Virus record (IMG/VR): IMGVR_UViG_3300017971_000548
Location: 1 to 35,265 of that record
Direction: 5' to 3' (one strand)
Length of the DNA stretch: 35,265 nt
From: a virus
The translations under genes and the position numbers were made by a program. Positions within the stretch are counted from its first letter, which is position 1, and each line of letters opens with the position of its first letter. Shown one piece after another: positions 17,273-25,433 of the stretch. The notes beneath the pieces are model-generated. The model made no database searches and was not told the origin of the DNA. It was given only the letters and a program-made list of their open reading frames with translations.

Positions 17273-17300
17273 TCGATAATGGTAGTAAAAATATGGAGAT

Positions 17301-17921
17301 TTAGCCCAGTTCTGAGCTGTAAATCTGAACCCCTGGATACCTTACGTAAGCAAAGCCTCCGTTGGTTCCCTCTGCGTTTTTGTAGGGTTGATCGTCGGCT
17401 ATTTTGCAAGTCATGGAATCTGGCAGACCATTCTCAACGGAAGACATCGCAGACGGTACCAGGATCACAGGCTTGCCGTCCGCTAAAAAGTCCAGGGTGA
17501 TATCCCACTCGTCACCGGTCTGCCCCGCGTTGGCATCCGAGGCCGGTTCGATTTTTTTCTTTTTCGACCGCTTTGTGAAGTCCTTGCGCGCCTTGTAAAC
17601 AGTCTGCCCCAGCTCTGTCTCACCGCTAGAGTAAGAGACGACCATATCACCACCCTCGTGAATCACTGCAGCCATGAACCGAATATACGCCCTAGGGACC
17701 ACAACGATCCTATTATCTGGAGGATCTGTCTGGCCTGGGTATGCTAACCCCTGGGCTGTCACCTTCCAGGTGCTATCCGAGGGCCCTACTGGCCACGTGG
17801 AAGAGTCGCACCAGTTCGGACTGGTTACCGAATCCCTAGAAAGCCAATCTAGCTTGGCAAGCCCTATAGAGGACAGCCATTTCCTGAGCATGTGTTCTTG
17901 CTCTGTATAGGTTAACTCCAT
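17301..17921 (-). CDS. Hypothetical virion-region protein
   Basis: The 206-residue protein begins TYTEQEHMLRKWLSSIG and has a central beta-rich part (RIVVVPRAYIRFMAAVIHEGG) followed by a lysine stretch (KRSKKKK, about 120-126). No family is recognised. AAGGAGG lies 9 nt before the ATG, a strong site. The gap after its stop contains a good promoter for the next gene. Confidence 0.65.
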   Translation of the reverse strand: MELTYTEQEHMLRKWLSSIGLAKLDWLSRDSVTSPNWCDSSTWPVGPSDSTWKVTAQGLAYPGQTDPPDNRIVVVPRAYIRFMAAVIHEGGDMVVSYSSGETELGQTVYKARKDFTKRSKKKKIEPASDANAGQTGDEWDITLDFLADGKPVILVPSAMSSVENGLPDSMTCKIADDQPYKNAEGTNGGFAYVRYPGVQIYSSELG

Positions 17922-17922
17922 T

Positions 17923-19203
17923 TTAGTAAACCTCCTTACTTATTATCCAGCAATTCAATAACGCTGTTCCAACCGGTCCCTTAGATTCTAGGGTTTCACC
18001 GAATGATCCACTATAGGATCCCGCTGTAGCATATCCCTGCTTGGCTGTGGAATAGGCAAAAATAAAATCTCCGATATTGACTGAGCCCCTCATTAAAACT
18101 TTCCAGGGCAGCCCGTTGACTGCTACGGTGATCCAGTTACCAGCCCCTGAAGGTCCTCCTGTCACCACTGGCCCCATGACATTGTTATCGTCAAGCGTTG
18201 TGGTTGTAACCGCTGCCCTTGAGTTTGCTGAATCATTCGCAACCACGTCCCCCTCTACCAAAGAGCCCCCGCTTCGATTTTCTACTCTTACGACTTCACC
18301 TGGAACGATCCAGCAGTTCCCGTCGTAATAGAACATCTTGCCGAAGGTCGTGCACCAGCAGGAATCTCCCACCCTGGCGCCCGAGATTGCTTCCATGTTC
18401 GCCTTGGTTTGAGAGCCCCAATGTCCTCGGCCTGCGTAGATCAGCGCCGTCTCACCGTCGTTGACCTTCAAAAATTCGTGCTTTTCTCCACTGAATGAAG
18501 AGGGGGCGTCTGGCAGCTCCAAAAAGTCTGTCTGGTGAGGATTTCCAGAGGTTACCTGCGAGTGAGTATAGGCTGCCTTTGCCTGGGCTGCTGTGACCTG
18601 GTTCGCTCCGCCATAGTCAAGCGCCTGGTCGGTGTCCTGGGTGTGGAACTCATCGATCTGGGCCTGGCTAACAAACTTGTGAGTCGTTGCGCTGTCGTCC
18701 AGATCGTCTGGGTCCAGAACAACCACGCCGGTCTGAGTGTTTACGGATTGGACCGAGTCGTCTGCTGGTATTCGCTGCCATACTGATCCATCATAGATCA
18801 GAGTGTCGCCTATTCCCACAGTGATCGACCCAGATCCGAAGTCTCTTGAGCCTGCAGTGCTGCACCTGTAAAAATCGCCGTTTGTCCCTGTACCGTCTGC
18901 CAATGTTGGAGTATTAGTCAGAATGTCATAGGCGCCTTTGTACTCCATAGCCGAAGTGGGCAACTGTCCGAAAGGCAGCCTCGCTGTAGCGTCCAGCGTG
19001 GCGACTCCGTTGGCTGCTCCCTTCTCAGCAATAGGAATGTAGGCACCCGCCCCAATACTGAGAGTTTGCCATGCAGCTCCGTCCCAATAGGTGAACTCGC
19101 CTGTATCTGAATTGTAGATCAGCTTGCCAACTACCGGATCGGTGATCGCCGAAATCTCGGCAGCCGTTAACTGAGGGGCATTAATTCCGCCTGGTGGTCG
19201 CAT
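17923..19203 (-). CDS. Fibre-like protein, probably head fibre
   Basis: The 426-residue protein has fibre motifs: near the N-terminus GKLIYNSDTGEFTYWDGAAW, a repeat common in phage fibres, with related copies (GDTLIYDGSVWQRI, GKMFYYDGNCWIV). The middle has YTHSQVTSGNPHQTDF, also typical of fibre shafts, and the C-terminal 120 residues are beta-rich. It lies in the head block, far from the baseplate, so a capsid-attached fibre that binds a surface is more likely than a tail fibre; this is inference from order. AAGGGGGG lies only 3 nt before the ATG. Confidence 0.7.
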   Translation of the reverse strand: MRPPGGINAPQLTAAEISAITDPVVGKLIYNSDTGEFTYWDGAAWQTLSIGAGAYIPIAEKGAANGVATLDATARLPFGQLPTSAMEYKGAYDILTNTPTLADGTGTNGDFYRCSTAGSRDFGSGSITVGIGDTLIYDGSVWQRIPADDSVQSVNTQTGVVVLDPDDLDDSATTHKFVSQAQIDEFHTQDTDQALDYGGANQVTAAQAKAAYTHSQVTSGNPHQTDFLELPDAPSSFSGEKHEFLKVNDGETALIYAGRGHWGSQTKANMEAISGARVGDSCWCTTFGKMFYYDGNCWIVPGEVVRVENRSGGSLVEGDVVANDSANSRAAVTTTTLDDNNVMGPVVTGGPSGAGNWITVAVNGLPWKVLMRGSVNIGDFIFAYSTAKQGYATAGSYSGSFGETLESKGPVGTALLNCWIISKEVY

Positions 19204-19212
19204 GGTCCCCCC

Positions 19213-19647
19213 TTATGTGTCGTCGCGTCGTATTTTGACGATTAGCTGAGCAGGCGTTCCCGCCGGCGCCGCGTCAAACGACACTACAAACTTGATTTTA
19301 TCAGCGTTCAGGTTGTCGAAATCAAGCCACGCGTTCTCGGCTGTCACCCCTGAAAATTCAACCGTGGGATTGTCAACCATGGCATTTTGATCCAGGCGGT
19401 AAGCTGCCGGTGTGATATTAGTCCAGGCATCGATATCGACGACAGTGTCCCCCTGATCCGTCTGAGCTGGTTTAATGTCCGCAAAAACAGACACGCTCAT
19501 GGTGACGTCGGCCGCGCCGGTGTGTCCTCCCACCGCCTTAATAAGCGCAGAGAAGTCCTTTTTCTGGTCCATAACATCGCCAGCAATGGGGACCTCAAAT
19601 TCGATGTCGTCCCCTGAGGTGATGTTCAGATTGGTATAAAGTTTCAT
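19213..19647 (-). CDS. Small beta-rich virion-like protein
   Basis: The 144-residue protein is rich in beta-forming residues (ITSGDDIEFEVPIAGDV, MSVSVFADIKPAQ, KIKFVVSFDA, AQLIVKIRRDDT) and has no catalytic motif. AAGGAG lies 8 nt before the ATG, so it may be well expressed. It is between capsid-associated genes and the fibre-like gene, which fits a head-surface protein. Family not recognised. Confidence 0.65.
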   Translation of the reverse strand: MKLYTNLNITSGDDIEFEVPIAGDVMDQKKDFSALIKAVGGHTGAADVTMSVSVFADIKPAQTDQGDTVVDIDAWTNITPAAYRLDQNAMVDNPTVEFSGVTAENAWLDFDNLNADKIKFVVSFDAAPAGTPAQLIVKIRRDDT

Positions 19648-19690
19648 AGTCGGCTCCTTAAGGCGATGGAAAAACGGTTCAGGCTACTAT

Positions 19691-20398
<708 letters not shown>

Positions 20399-20410
20399 GA
20401 TCAAAACTCC

Positions 20411-20456
20411 TTGCCCCAAAGTTAAAAACGGGGGGCCAATCAGAGCTTTGGGGCAA
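20411..20456 (-). repeat. 11-bp inverted repeat reaching the ribosome binding site
   Basis: TTGCCCCAAAG (20446-20456) and CTTTGGGGCAA (20411-20421) are perfect reverse complements, 24 nt apart. The second arm ends with the AA of the AAGGAG ribosome binding site (20407-20412) of the gene starting at 20398. The first arm lies in the terminator loop, so this pairing competes with or forms a pseudoknot with the terminator stem. Confidence 0.65.
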
Positions 20457-20478
20457 AGACTTCACTGACCAGCCCCCC
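20422..20478 (-). terminator. Intrinsic terminator after decoration gene
   Basis: On the minus strand GGGGGGCTGGTCAG (20465-20478) pairs with CTGATTGGCCCCCC (20430-20443) in a 14-bp stem (11 Watson-Crick and 3 G-U pairs) with a 21-nt loop, followed by GTTTTTAA (20422-20429). This is a rho-independent terminator pattern 32 nt after the decoration stop. It would lower transcription of downstream genes unless read through. The loop also pairs with a downstream arm (see the overlapping inverted repeat). Confidence 0.7.
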
Positions 20479-20509
20479 ATAGGAGTTAACAAGCCCGAGG
20501 GCTCAGTAA

Positions 20510-21145
20510 CTACTCAGAGAATAGAACTGCTTCAAACGTGTAACCCGAAAGGTCCGTGGACGCTGCGCCGTCACCGACGTCCTCGCCTGTTGCTGGATCA
20601 ACGATCATCAGCTTGGGATCGTCGCTTCCCTCGTTCACTGTCGTGGGGAACAGATAGACCGCGTTTGCAGTTCCTCCGGTGATCTCCAGAGAGGCGTCTG
20701 CACCGTTTCTCTCGGTCTTCACCGTTACCTGGGCGCCGTCGTCGTAGGCATGCAGCCCCGTCTCCGCCTCGATTGAGGCTGCCAACTGGGCCCGCGTGGT
20801 GTGAGTACCTGACAAGGTCAGGGTTTGCTCTGCTCCGCCGTTCAGCTTGTAAATGATCGTTTTTGTGTCCTGGTCTGCGACTGGCCAGCCTGCGGCCGCA
20901 CTCTGCACCGTTGCCGGAGTGTGAACGATCCTCGGGGTGTATTGCGGATTTGCTCCGTAAGTCAACACACCCATGCAGCCGATCGCCGTGACGTTCTTGC
21001 CGATTGCAGCTTGCAAAGCCGCGTTGGCATCCGAGCCTCCGTCTGGGTAGGTCACATCCCCCGTGAATCTTATATAATCCACGAAGGTGGCCTCGGCGCC
21101 ACTGGCACCCATTTCAGCTTTGACTGTTACGTTTCCTATAGTCAT
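20510..21145 (-). CDS. Decoration-like capsid protein with a beta-module
   Basis: The 211-residue, glycine- and threonine-rich, beta-type protein directly follows the capsid gene, the usual place for a decoration or cement protein. Residues 1-75 lack a recognised motif. Residues about 86-165 carry the module shared with the sheath and two other proteins: GWPVADQD, then LNGGAEQTLTLSG, TTRAQLAASIEAETGLHAYDD, VTVKTERNG, ITGGTAN. The sheath has TWPVGDQD at the same point. The C-terminal part (LSGYTFEAVLFSE) closes the fold. AAGGAG lies 8 nt before the ATG. An intrinsic terminator-like structure follows the stop. Confidence 0.65.
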   Translation of the reverse strand: MTIGNVTVKAEMGASGAEATFVDYIRFTGDVTYPDGGSDANAALQAAIGKNVTAIGCMGVLTYGANPQYTPRIVHTPATVQSAAAGWPVADQDTKTIIYKLNGGAEQTLTLSGTHTTRAQLAASIEAETGLHAYDDGAQVTVKTERNGADASLEITGGTANAVYLFPTTVNEGSDDPKLMIVDPATGEDVGDGAASTDLSGYTFEAVLFSE

Positions 21146-21179
21146 TTTTTATCTCCTTGGTAACCTTTTGTTTAGCCTA

Positions 21180-21206
21180 CCCCCCTGACTCTAAGAGTCA
21201 AAGGGG
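21180..21206 (-). other. Stem-loop between capsid and decoration genes
   Basis: TGACTC-TTA-GAGTCA forms a 6-bp stem, extended by CCCC/GGGG with a TT bulge. No U-run follows on either strand, so it is more likely an mRNA-stability or processing hairpin than a terminator. Confidence 0.45.
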
Positions 21207-21224
21207 ATGAAACCACGGCCGCTT

Positions 21225-22154
21225 TTATATGGCGATGTTGTAAACCGTCGCCGCTGCCAGATCCTCTTCGAGTGCGCAACCGACTCTGAGAGAAATAACC
21301 ATGTAGGTCTTTCTCGCCAGTGCTTTGCGCTCGAACTCCACTCGGATATTTCGATGCCAGCCGCCCACGAATTGCTTCGGGTTCAGCAAAGCCTCTGTGG
21401 TTCGGCTGCCTGGGCTTTGATTCGTTGGCCACCTTGGAATGTTGACCATGGGGATCCCCAGAGGGCTGGATCCGGTCTTTTTCTCCAAGAGGAAGTCACC
21501 GAGGTTCGTCTCCCTGTCGGTCAAGCTCTGGCGGTATTTCCGCTCTGTTTTGAAGGCACCGAGCCAGCGGAGCTGAGCCTCGTCGGCCTCGTACCATTCC
21601 TCTGGGATCGCGTCCATGCCCTGCATTGCTAAGGCGGTATCCCAGTCGGCTGCCAGCCCGTCGACGGTGTTGCTGGTGATGAGCCTTAGCAGTCCGTCGA
21701 ACAGTGCGAGATCGGGATCGGCCGAGGTGGTGTCACCGTTCACGAAGTTGTCCTGTACGTCGACAGCTACTTTCTTCCTCATGTAACCCTCGACGGTGTT
21801 CCACAGGGCCTTTCCTTCGACGTTGTCCTCGAGCACAGAGTCGGACAATGGAACCACCGAGATCATTTCTTTGGTGGTCAGGACCACTTCGTCAGTGGTC
21901 GGCGCCACAAAGTCCGCGCTCGGCGGAGCCTCTGACTCAACCGCAGCGTGCAGGACACGACCGGTGATCGTCAGTTTGGGGAACTTCTGCTCTGGTTCTG
22001 TCATCATGACTGTGCGCATGATCCTGAGCAGGGGTGCACTCGACACGGCGCCGACTATGAATTTTCTCGCCACCTTGGGGGGCAGCAAACCTCCATTATC
22101 GAGCTCGTTTGAGAGCATCTCGACCTTTTTCATTATTTCAGCATTTCCTAGCAT
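21225..22154 (-). CDS. Major capsid protein (HK97 fold)
   Basis: The 309-residue protein has features of HK97-fold capsid proteins: an N-terminal helix (NAEIMKKVEMLSNEL), an E-loop-like segment (VLHAAVESEAPPSADFVAPTTDEVVL), a spine-like helix (EGKALWNTVEGYMRKKVAVDVQDNF), and a late P-domain stretch with GIPMVNIPRWP and NPKQFVGGWHRNIRVEFERKA. It forms the icosahedral shell. GGAGG lies 7 nt before the ATG, a strong site fitting high expression. It follows protease and scaffold and precedes a decoration-like gene. No delta domain is attached; scaffolding is probably supplied by the preceding gene. Confidence 0.85.
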   Translation of the reverse strand: MLGNAEIMKKVEMLSNELDNGGLLPPKVARKFIVGAVSSAPLLRIMRTVMMTEPEQKFPKLTITGRVLHAAVESEAPPSADFVAPTTDEVVLTTKEMISVVPLSDSVLEDNVEGKALWNTVEGYMRKKVAVDVQDNFVNGDTTSADPDLALFDGLLRLITSNTVDGLAADWDTALAMQGMDAIPEEWYEADEAQLRWLGAFKTERKYRQSLTDRETNLGDFLLEKKTGSSPLGIPMVNIPRWPTNQSPGSRTTEALLNPKQFVGGWHRNIRVEFERKALARKTYMVISLRVGCALEEDLAAATVYNIAI

Positions 22155-22165
22155 TGAATCCTCCG

Positions 22166-23209
22166 TTAGAGTTCAGGCGATAAATCGATCGACGCGTTGC
22201 GCTCGTCGTCTGGCTCGTGGTCGGTGTCGATATTGATCTCGCCAGGGATCATCGACTGCGTTGAGCCTATGCTGGTGTTCAGTCTGGCGATCTCTGCCTC
22301 CAGTTTGGTGACCGTTTTTTCGAGCTTGTCGATCGTTTTGTCTTTTTGCATGGATTCCTTTTTAAGGGCCTCCATGATTTCCTTGAGTTTGGGGTCGTCC
22401 GATTTGTTGACTGGCTCAGCGACTGGCGCCGGCTCGTCCTCGGTCTGGCCCGTATTTTCTTCGCTGCCTGATTCCTGGTTCCCTGCTGCAGGTTCGAGAG
22501 CTGACTTTGCCATTTCGAGCCATTTGTCGTCGTCGGTGGGTTCGAGGGATTTCTTGATCCCGTCTAGCCACTCGCCGGCCGTCTGCTCGTCCTGGCTGTC
22601 TGCTGCGTCTGAATCCGCGTTTTCAGGATCCGTGCTTGGAACGTCAGCACTTTTTTGAAGTCTGGTTTTCAAATCCCCTGGCAGCTTGCTGTCCACGGGG
22701 TCTTTGGGGTCGAATGTAACTTTTATTCCTGCGCTCAAAGCTGCCCTCACAATTCTCTCGTATACACGCGCCTGGCTGGATCCCTCGCTGTATGCAGAAT
22801 AATTCTGCTTGAATCTAGCGATCGCGTTACGAGTCCTTGCTGGATCGGGCTTTGTATCGCCCTCATATGCCAGCGGATATTTGAGATTGACGGGATCTCC
22901 ATAGAGCCTTTCTGTGGTCGGCGCGCCGGCCGGATAGCTCAGCGCTGATCCCTTGGTGAGTATTTCGATCCCGTACTTTGCAGCACGGGCCTTCTGTGCT
23001 TTTTCCTTGGCTTCCCTGGAAGCGTCTTTGCCTGGGACAGCTTTTTCGGTTTCCTCGACGACGATCTGGCCTATGTCGCCTTCTCCGTCCTCGGACTTCA
23101 CCATTAAGAATTCCTGGTAGCCATTCGCTCCGCGAGTAACGATCGATAGCTCGTCTGTGAACATTTCCACGCAGCGCTTAACCTTTTTGGTTTTCTGTTT
23201 CTTAGCCAT
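22166..23209 (-). CDS. Scaffold-like head assembly protein
   Basis: The 347-residue protein lies between protease and capsid. Its N-terminal part has DELSIVTRGANGYQEFLMVKS, the motif commonly found at the head of XkdF-linked proteins. A middle segment, with YPLAYE then RNAIARFKQN and YERIVRAAL, resembles a small helical domain common in phage head proteins. Residues 190-275 are low-complexity and acidic, and about 275-325 form a coiled coil (DKLEKTVTKLEAEIARLN), as scaffolds often have. It probably guides capsid assembly and is cleaved by the protease. The role is inferred from order and composition. Confidence 0.65.
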   Translation of the reverse strand: MAKKQKTKKVKRCVEMFTDELSIVTRGANGYQEFLMVKSEDGEGDIGQIVVEETEKAVPGKDASREAKEKAQKARAAKYGIEILTKGSALSYPAGAPTTERLYGDPVNLKYPLAYEGDTKPDPARTRNAIARFKQNYSAYSEGSSQARVYERIVRAALSAGIKVTFDPKDPVDSKLPGDLKTRLQKSADVPSTDPENADSDAADSQDEQTAGEWLDGIKKSLEPTDDDKWLEMAKSALEPAAGNQESGSEENTGQTEDEPAPVAEPVNKSDDPKLKEIMEALKKESMQKDKTIDKLEKTVTKLEAEIARLNTSIGSTQSMIPGEINIDTDHEPDDERNASIDLSPEL

Positions 23210-23939
23210 TGACAGGAACCTCCTCGGTGCGTTTTATCGCAGTGCCGCCCACGCTGAACGCGCCGAAATCTCCCTTTTTTATGGCTTCCCATAGCTCGTC
23301 GTTGTAAATGCGCAGGCGCACAAGCCAGGTGCCTTTCCGAATTTTGTGAGATTTTTTCCCGTTTTTAAAGACAAAATCCACGGGGGCCAAATAGCTCTCT
23401 AACACTGCGACATGAGGCGACACGTCGATCCGGTGCATTAGGCCGACGACCCCGCCATTTTCGAGCCACCTGTGCGCCGTTTTCCTGATAGCGTCCGCAG
23501 AATAAATCTCGTCCTGCTTGTCAGGATCCAGGGGGGCCCCGTTCTCACCGTCGTTTGGTTCGAGTGCAACCGAGAAAACCGTGCGTTCTTCCTCGTCTTC
23601 CTCGTCGTCGGTTTCTGCTTTAAGGATGTGCTCTTCAGCCGATTCAGGAATTACTTTTAGGCCGTTTTGAGAGATCAGGTCGTTTATCAGCTCTGCCTCT
23701 TTATTAAGGACCACAGACTCCTCATATTTGAGCACTCTGTCTTCGTCCTTGGGTGGCGATATGACAAGGCCTGATATGTCACCGATCGGGGTAACGGCCG
23801 TTCCCGTCGCAGGCTGTCCAATGGGATCGCCGGTGAACTTCTCCACCGCGTCGATGACCACAGCGTCGACGTCGCCAGCAATAACAGAGACGTTTTTCCC
23901 GTCCCTGTTAATGCCCCTGTATAGTCTGGTAGCGCTCAA
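23202..23939 (-). CDS. XkdF-like prohead serine protease
   Basis: The 245-residue protein fits the XkdF-like putative phage protease family. Its conserved core is in the C-terminal half: GGVVGLMHRID, a likely catalytic H, then VLESYLAPVDF with a candidate serine, IRKGTWLVRLRI, and GDFGAFSVGG. The N-terminal 110 residues are acidic and variable. Enzymes of this family cut scaffold and capsid precursors during head maturation. The next genes are a scaffold-like protein and the major capsid protein, the expected order. The stop region overlaps the next start by 8 nt. Family assignment is good; catalytic residues are inferred from motif position. Confidence 0.75.
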   Translation of the reverse strand: MSATRLYRGINRDGKNVSVIAGDVDAVVIDAVEKFTGDPIGQPATGTAVTPIGDISGLVISPPKDEDRVLKYEESVVLNKEAELINDLISQNGLKVIPESAEEHILKAETDDEEDEEERTVFSVALEPNDGENGAPLDPDKQDEIYSADAIRKTAHRWLENGGVVGLMHRIDVSPHVAVLESYLAPVDFVFKNGKKSHKIRKGTWLVRLRIYNDELWEAIKKGDFGAFSVGGTAIKRTEEVPVNG

Positions 23940-23944
23940 TTTCT

Positions 23945-24790
23945 CTAACCTTCTAGGCCAGGCAGCAGCTCGGCGTCCTCCTCGGTTCCCTCTGGGCGCT
24001 CAAGTGGTGGAGAAAGATCCGTGCTGTTGTCCCCCTCCTCTCCCTCGGCGTCGTCTGAGTCGTCTTCTGTGTTCTCCTCGGCGTCGTCTTCGGTATCGGT
24101 GTCGGTGTCCGCGTCGGTGTCGGCGTCCGCGTCGGTGTCGGCGTCGGTGTCGGCGTCCGCGTCGGTGTCAGTGTCCGTGTCCGTGTCCGTGTCCGTGTCC
24201 GTGTCCGCGTCTGTGTCCGTATCGGCGTCGGTATCCGTATCGGCGTCGGTGTCTTCGTCTCTTTTGTTCAAGAGATCGGTGACCGCTGCGACGGTGTCCT
24301 CGCCAGCTTCCTTGAGTGCCGAATCAAAATCCAGCAGCTTGGCAAAATCCTCTTTGGACATTGCGCCAACCGCTTCGTCCATTTGCGCAAAGTGGATCAC
24401 GTCCAGGGCTTTTTGGCACTGATTCATCCTGTCTCGCAGCTTGTAGATCATTTCCTCTAGGAAATAAGCGACGCGCCCTGGTTCATCCGCCTTGGCGAGT
24501 GGTTTCAGCCCTTCTTTAAGAGCCTGCAGGGCCTTTTTGATTCCAGCGAGTTCGTCCCTGATCGTTTTGTTGACGTCCTCTGGGGTTTCGTCAACCTCGA
24601 TCTCGATCGGGATAACCTGATCCATGGCTATGATCCCGTGCTCGCTGATACCCTTGTACATTTCGATAATCTCGAGATTCTTTGCCAGGGGTTCAGCCAG
24701 CTCTTTGTTGCCAGCCTTTACCGCTGCAGCCGCCTTTTCAATTAGCTCCTTGGCCTCGGAAAACTTGACCAGACGTTTCTCAAACTTCAT
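23945..24790 (-). CDS. Acidic protein with long Asp-Thr/Asp-Ala repeat
   Basis: I start the protein at 24790 (281 residues) because AAGGAG lies 7 nt before that ATG; the open frame continues 15 codons upstream without a better site. Residues 1-175 are helical (FSEAKELIEKAAAAVKAGNKE and similar). Residues about 179-235 are almost only D-T-D-A repeats, followed by an acidic E/D/N tail. No catalytic motif is seen. Long Asp-rich tracts can bind divalent cations or mimic DNA charge; RTX nonapeptides are not present. Position between minor head genes and protease/scaffold suggests an internal head or assembly protein. The repeat is a hexanucleotide array that could change length without changing frame. 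Confidence 0.75.
   Translation of the reverse strand: MKFEKRLVKFSEAKELIEKAAAAVKAGNKELAEPLAKNLEIIEMYKGISEHGIIAMDQVIPIEIEVDETPEDVNKTIRDELAGIKKALQALKEGLKPLAKADEPGRVAYFLEEMIYKLRDRMNQCQKALDVIHFAQMDEAVGAMSKEDFAKLLDFDSALKEAGEDTVAAVTDLLNKRDEDTDADTDTDADTDTDADTDTDTDTDTDTDTDADADTDADTDADADTDADTDTDTEDDAEENTEDDSDDAEGEEGDNSTDLSPPLERPEGTEEDAELLPGLEG
24089..24262 (-). repeat. Hexanucleotide coding repeat (Asp-Thr/Asp-Ala)
   Basis: An array of GAC-ACN/GCN hexamers with slight third-base variation encodes about 57 residues of D-T and D-A. Units are in frame, so changes in copy number would alter length without frameshift. It is interrupted by no other residues until the acidic tail. Confidence 0.8.
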
Positions 24791-24800
24791 TTTTTTCTCC

Positions 24801-25118
24801 TTAGATCGGTTTGTGACCGTCGAGCAGCCGCGCACTCGGCTGATATTCGATCCCGATTAAATGCAATCTGAGAGATGTTGGCAAGTGTCTTTCCACTTCC
24901 TTGAGTGCAAATTCATAGTCGCATATAAACTTTAGCACCTCTTTGAAGCAGAAATCTGTGCGCCTCTCGATCTCCCTGGTTGTCATTTTCTCGCTTCTTT
25001 CCTTAAAACTTTGTTTAACAGAGTTTCCTATCGCTAGTGTAACCCTTTTGATCTGAGTCGTGTCAAGTCCAATCCCCTGCAACATTTCCTGGGGAGACTT
25101 CCTTATAAGTATTTCCAC
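24801..25118 (-). CDS. Hypothetical helical protein
   Basis: The 105-residue, mainly helical, charged protein starts with GTG, supported by CAAAGGGGC 5 nt upstream. It has two cysteines (FCFKEVLKFICDYE) in an amphipathic helix. No family is recognised. It sits between small head-region genes and the Asp-repeat protein, with about 10 nt to the next start. Confidence 0.65.
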   Translation of the reverse strand: MEILIRKSPQEMLQGIGLDTTQIKRVTLAIGNSVKQSFKERSEKMTTREIERRTDFCFKEVLKFICDYEFALKEVERHLPTSLRLHLIGIEYQPSARLLDGHKPI

Positions 25119-25133
25119 GCTTTGCCCCTTTGT

Positions 25134-25433
25134 TTATGGCCAGTCGATTCCGGCCGAATCCATTTCGAACCCTATGCTTGGCAAAACAAGTCTCAGACCT
25201 CCTATCCAGCCCCAGAAACCGCGCCAGATCGGAACGTGTCCCTGGGAAGTATAGACTTGATTGCCTGAAAAATTTTTAAATTTCAAGACTGCATCCCGTA
25301 ATATTTTGAGCTCCTCGTTTGTGCCAGCTTCGATTTTTGAGATTTTCGCTGTGGCTGTAAGAGGTCCCCCTCCGTTGAAAGTAACCTCGGCGATCCTCTG
25401 CTGGTCCGTTGTTCGTCTGATCGGGATCTTCAT
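25134..25433 (-). CDS. Hypothetical small protein
   Basis: This 99-residue protein is coupled to the preceding gene by an ATGA overlap. Its middle (FNGGGPLTATAKISKIEAGTNEELKILRD) suggests an alpha/beta fold, and the tail is rich in W and G (VPIWRGFWGWIGG). I see no known motif. Its place among minor head genes suggests a virion or assembly role, which is inference only. Confidence 0.65.
   Translation of the reverse strand: MKIPIRRTTDQQRIAEVTFNGGGPLTATAKISKIEAGTNEELKILRDAVLKFKNFSGNQVYTSQGHVPIWRGFWGWIGGLRLVLPSIGFEMDSAGIDWP

Noticed and set aside
24089-24262. Repeat array considered as CRISPR or origin iterons
   Set aside because: Units are 6 nt, in frame with an open reading frame, without spacers.
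24791-24835. Upstream extension of the Asp-repeat protein
   Set aside because: AAGGAG is positioned for the ATG at 24790, and the extension overlaps the previous gene and its composition differs.
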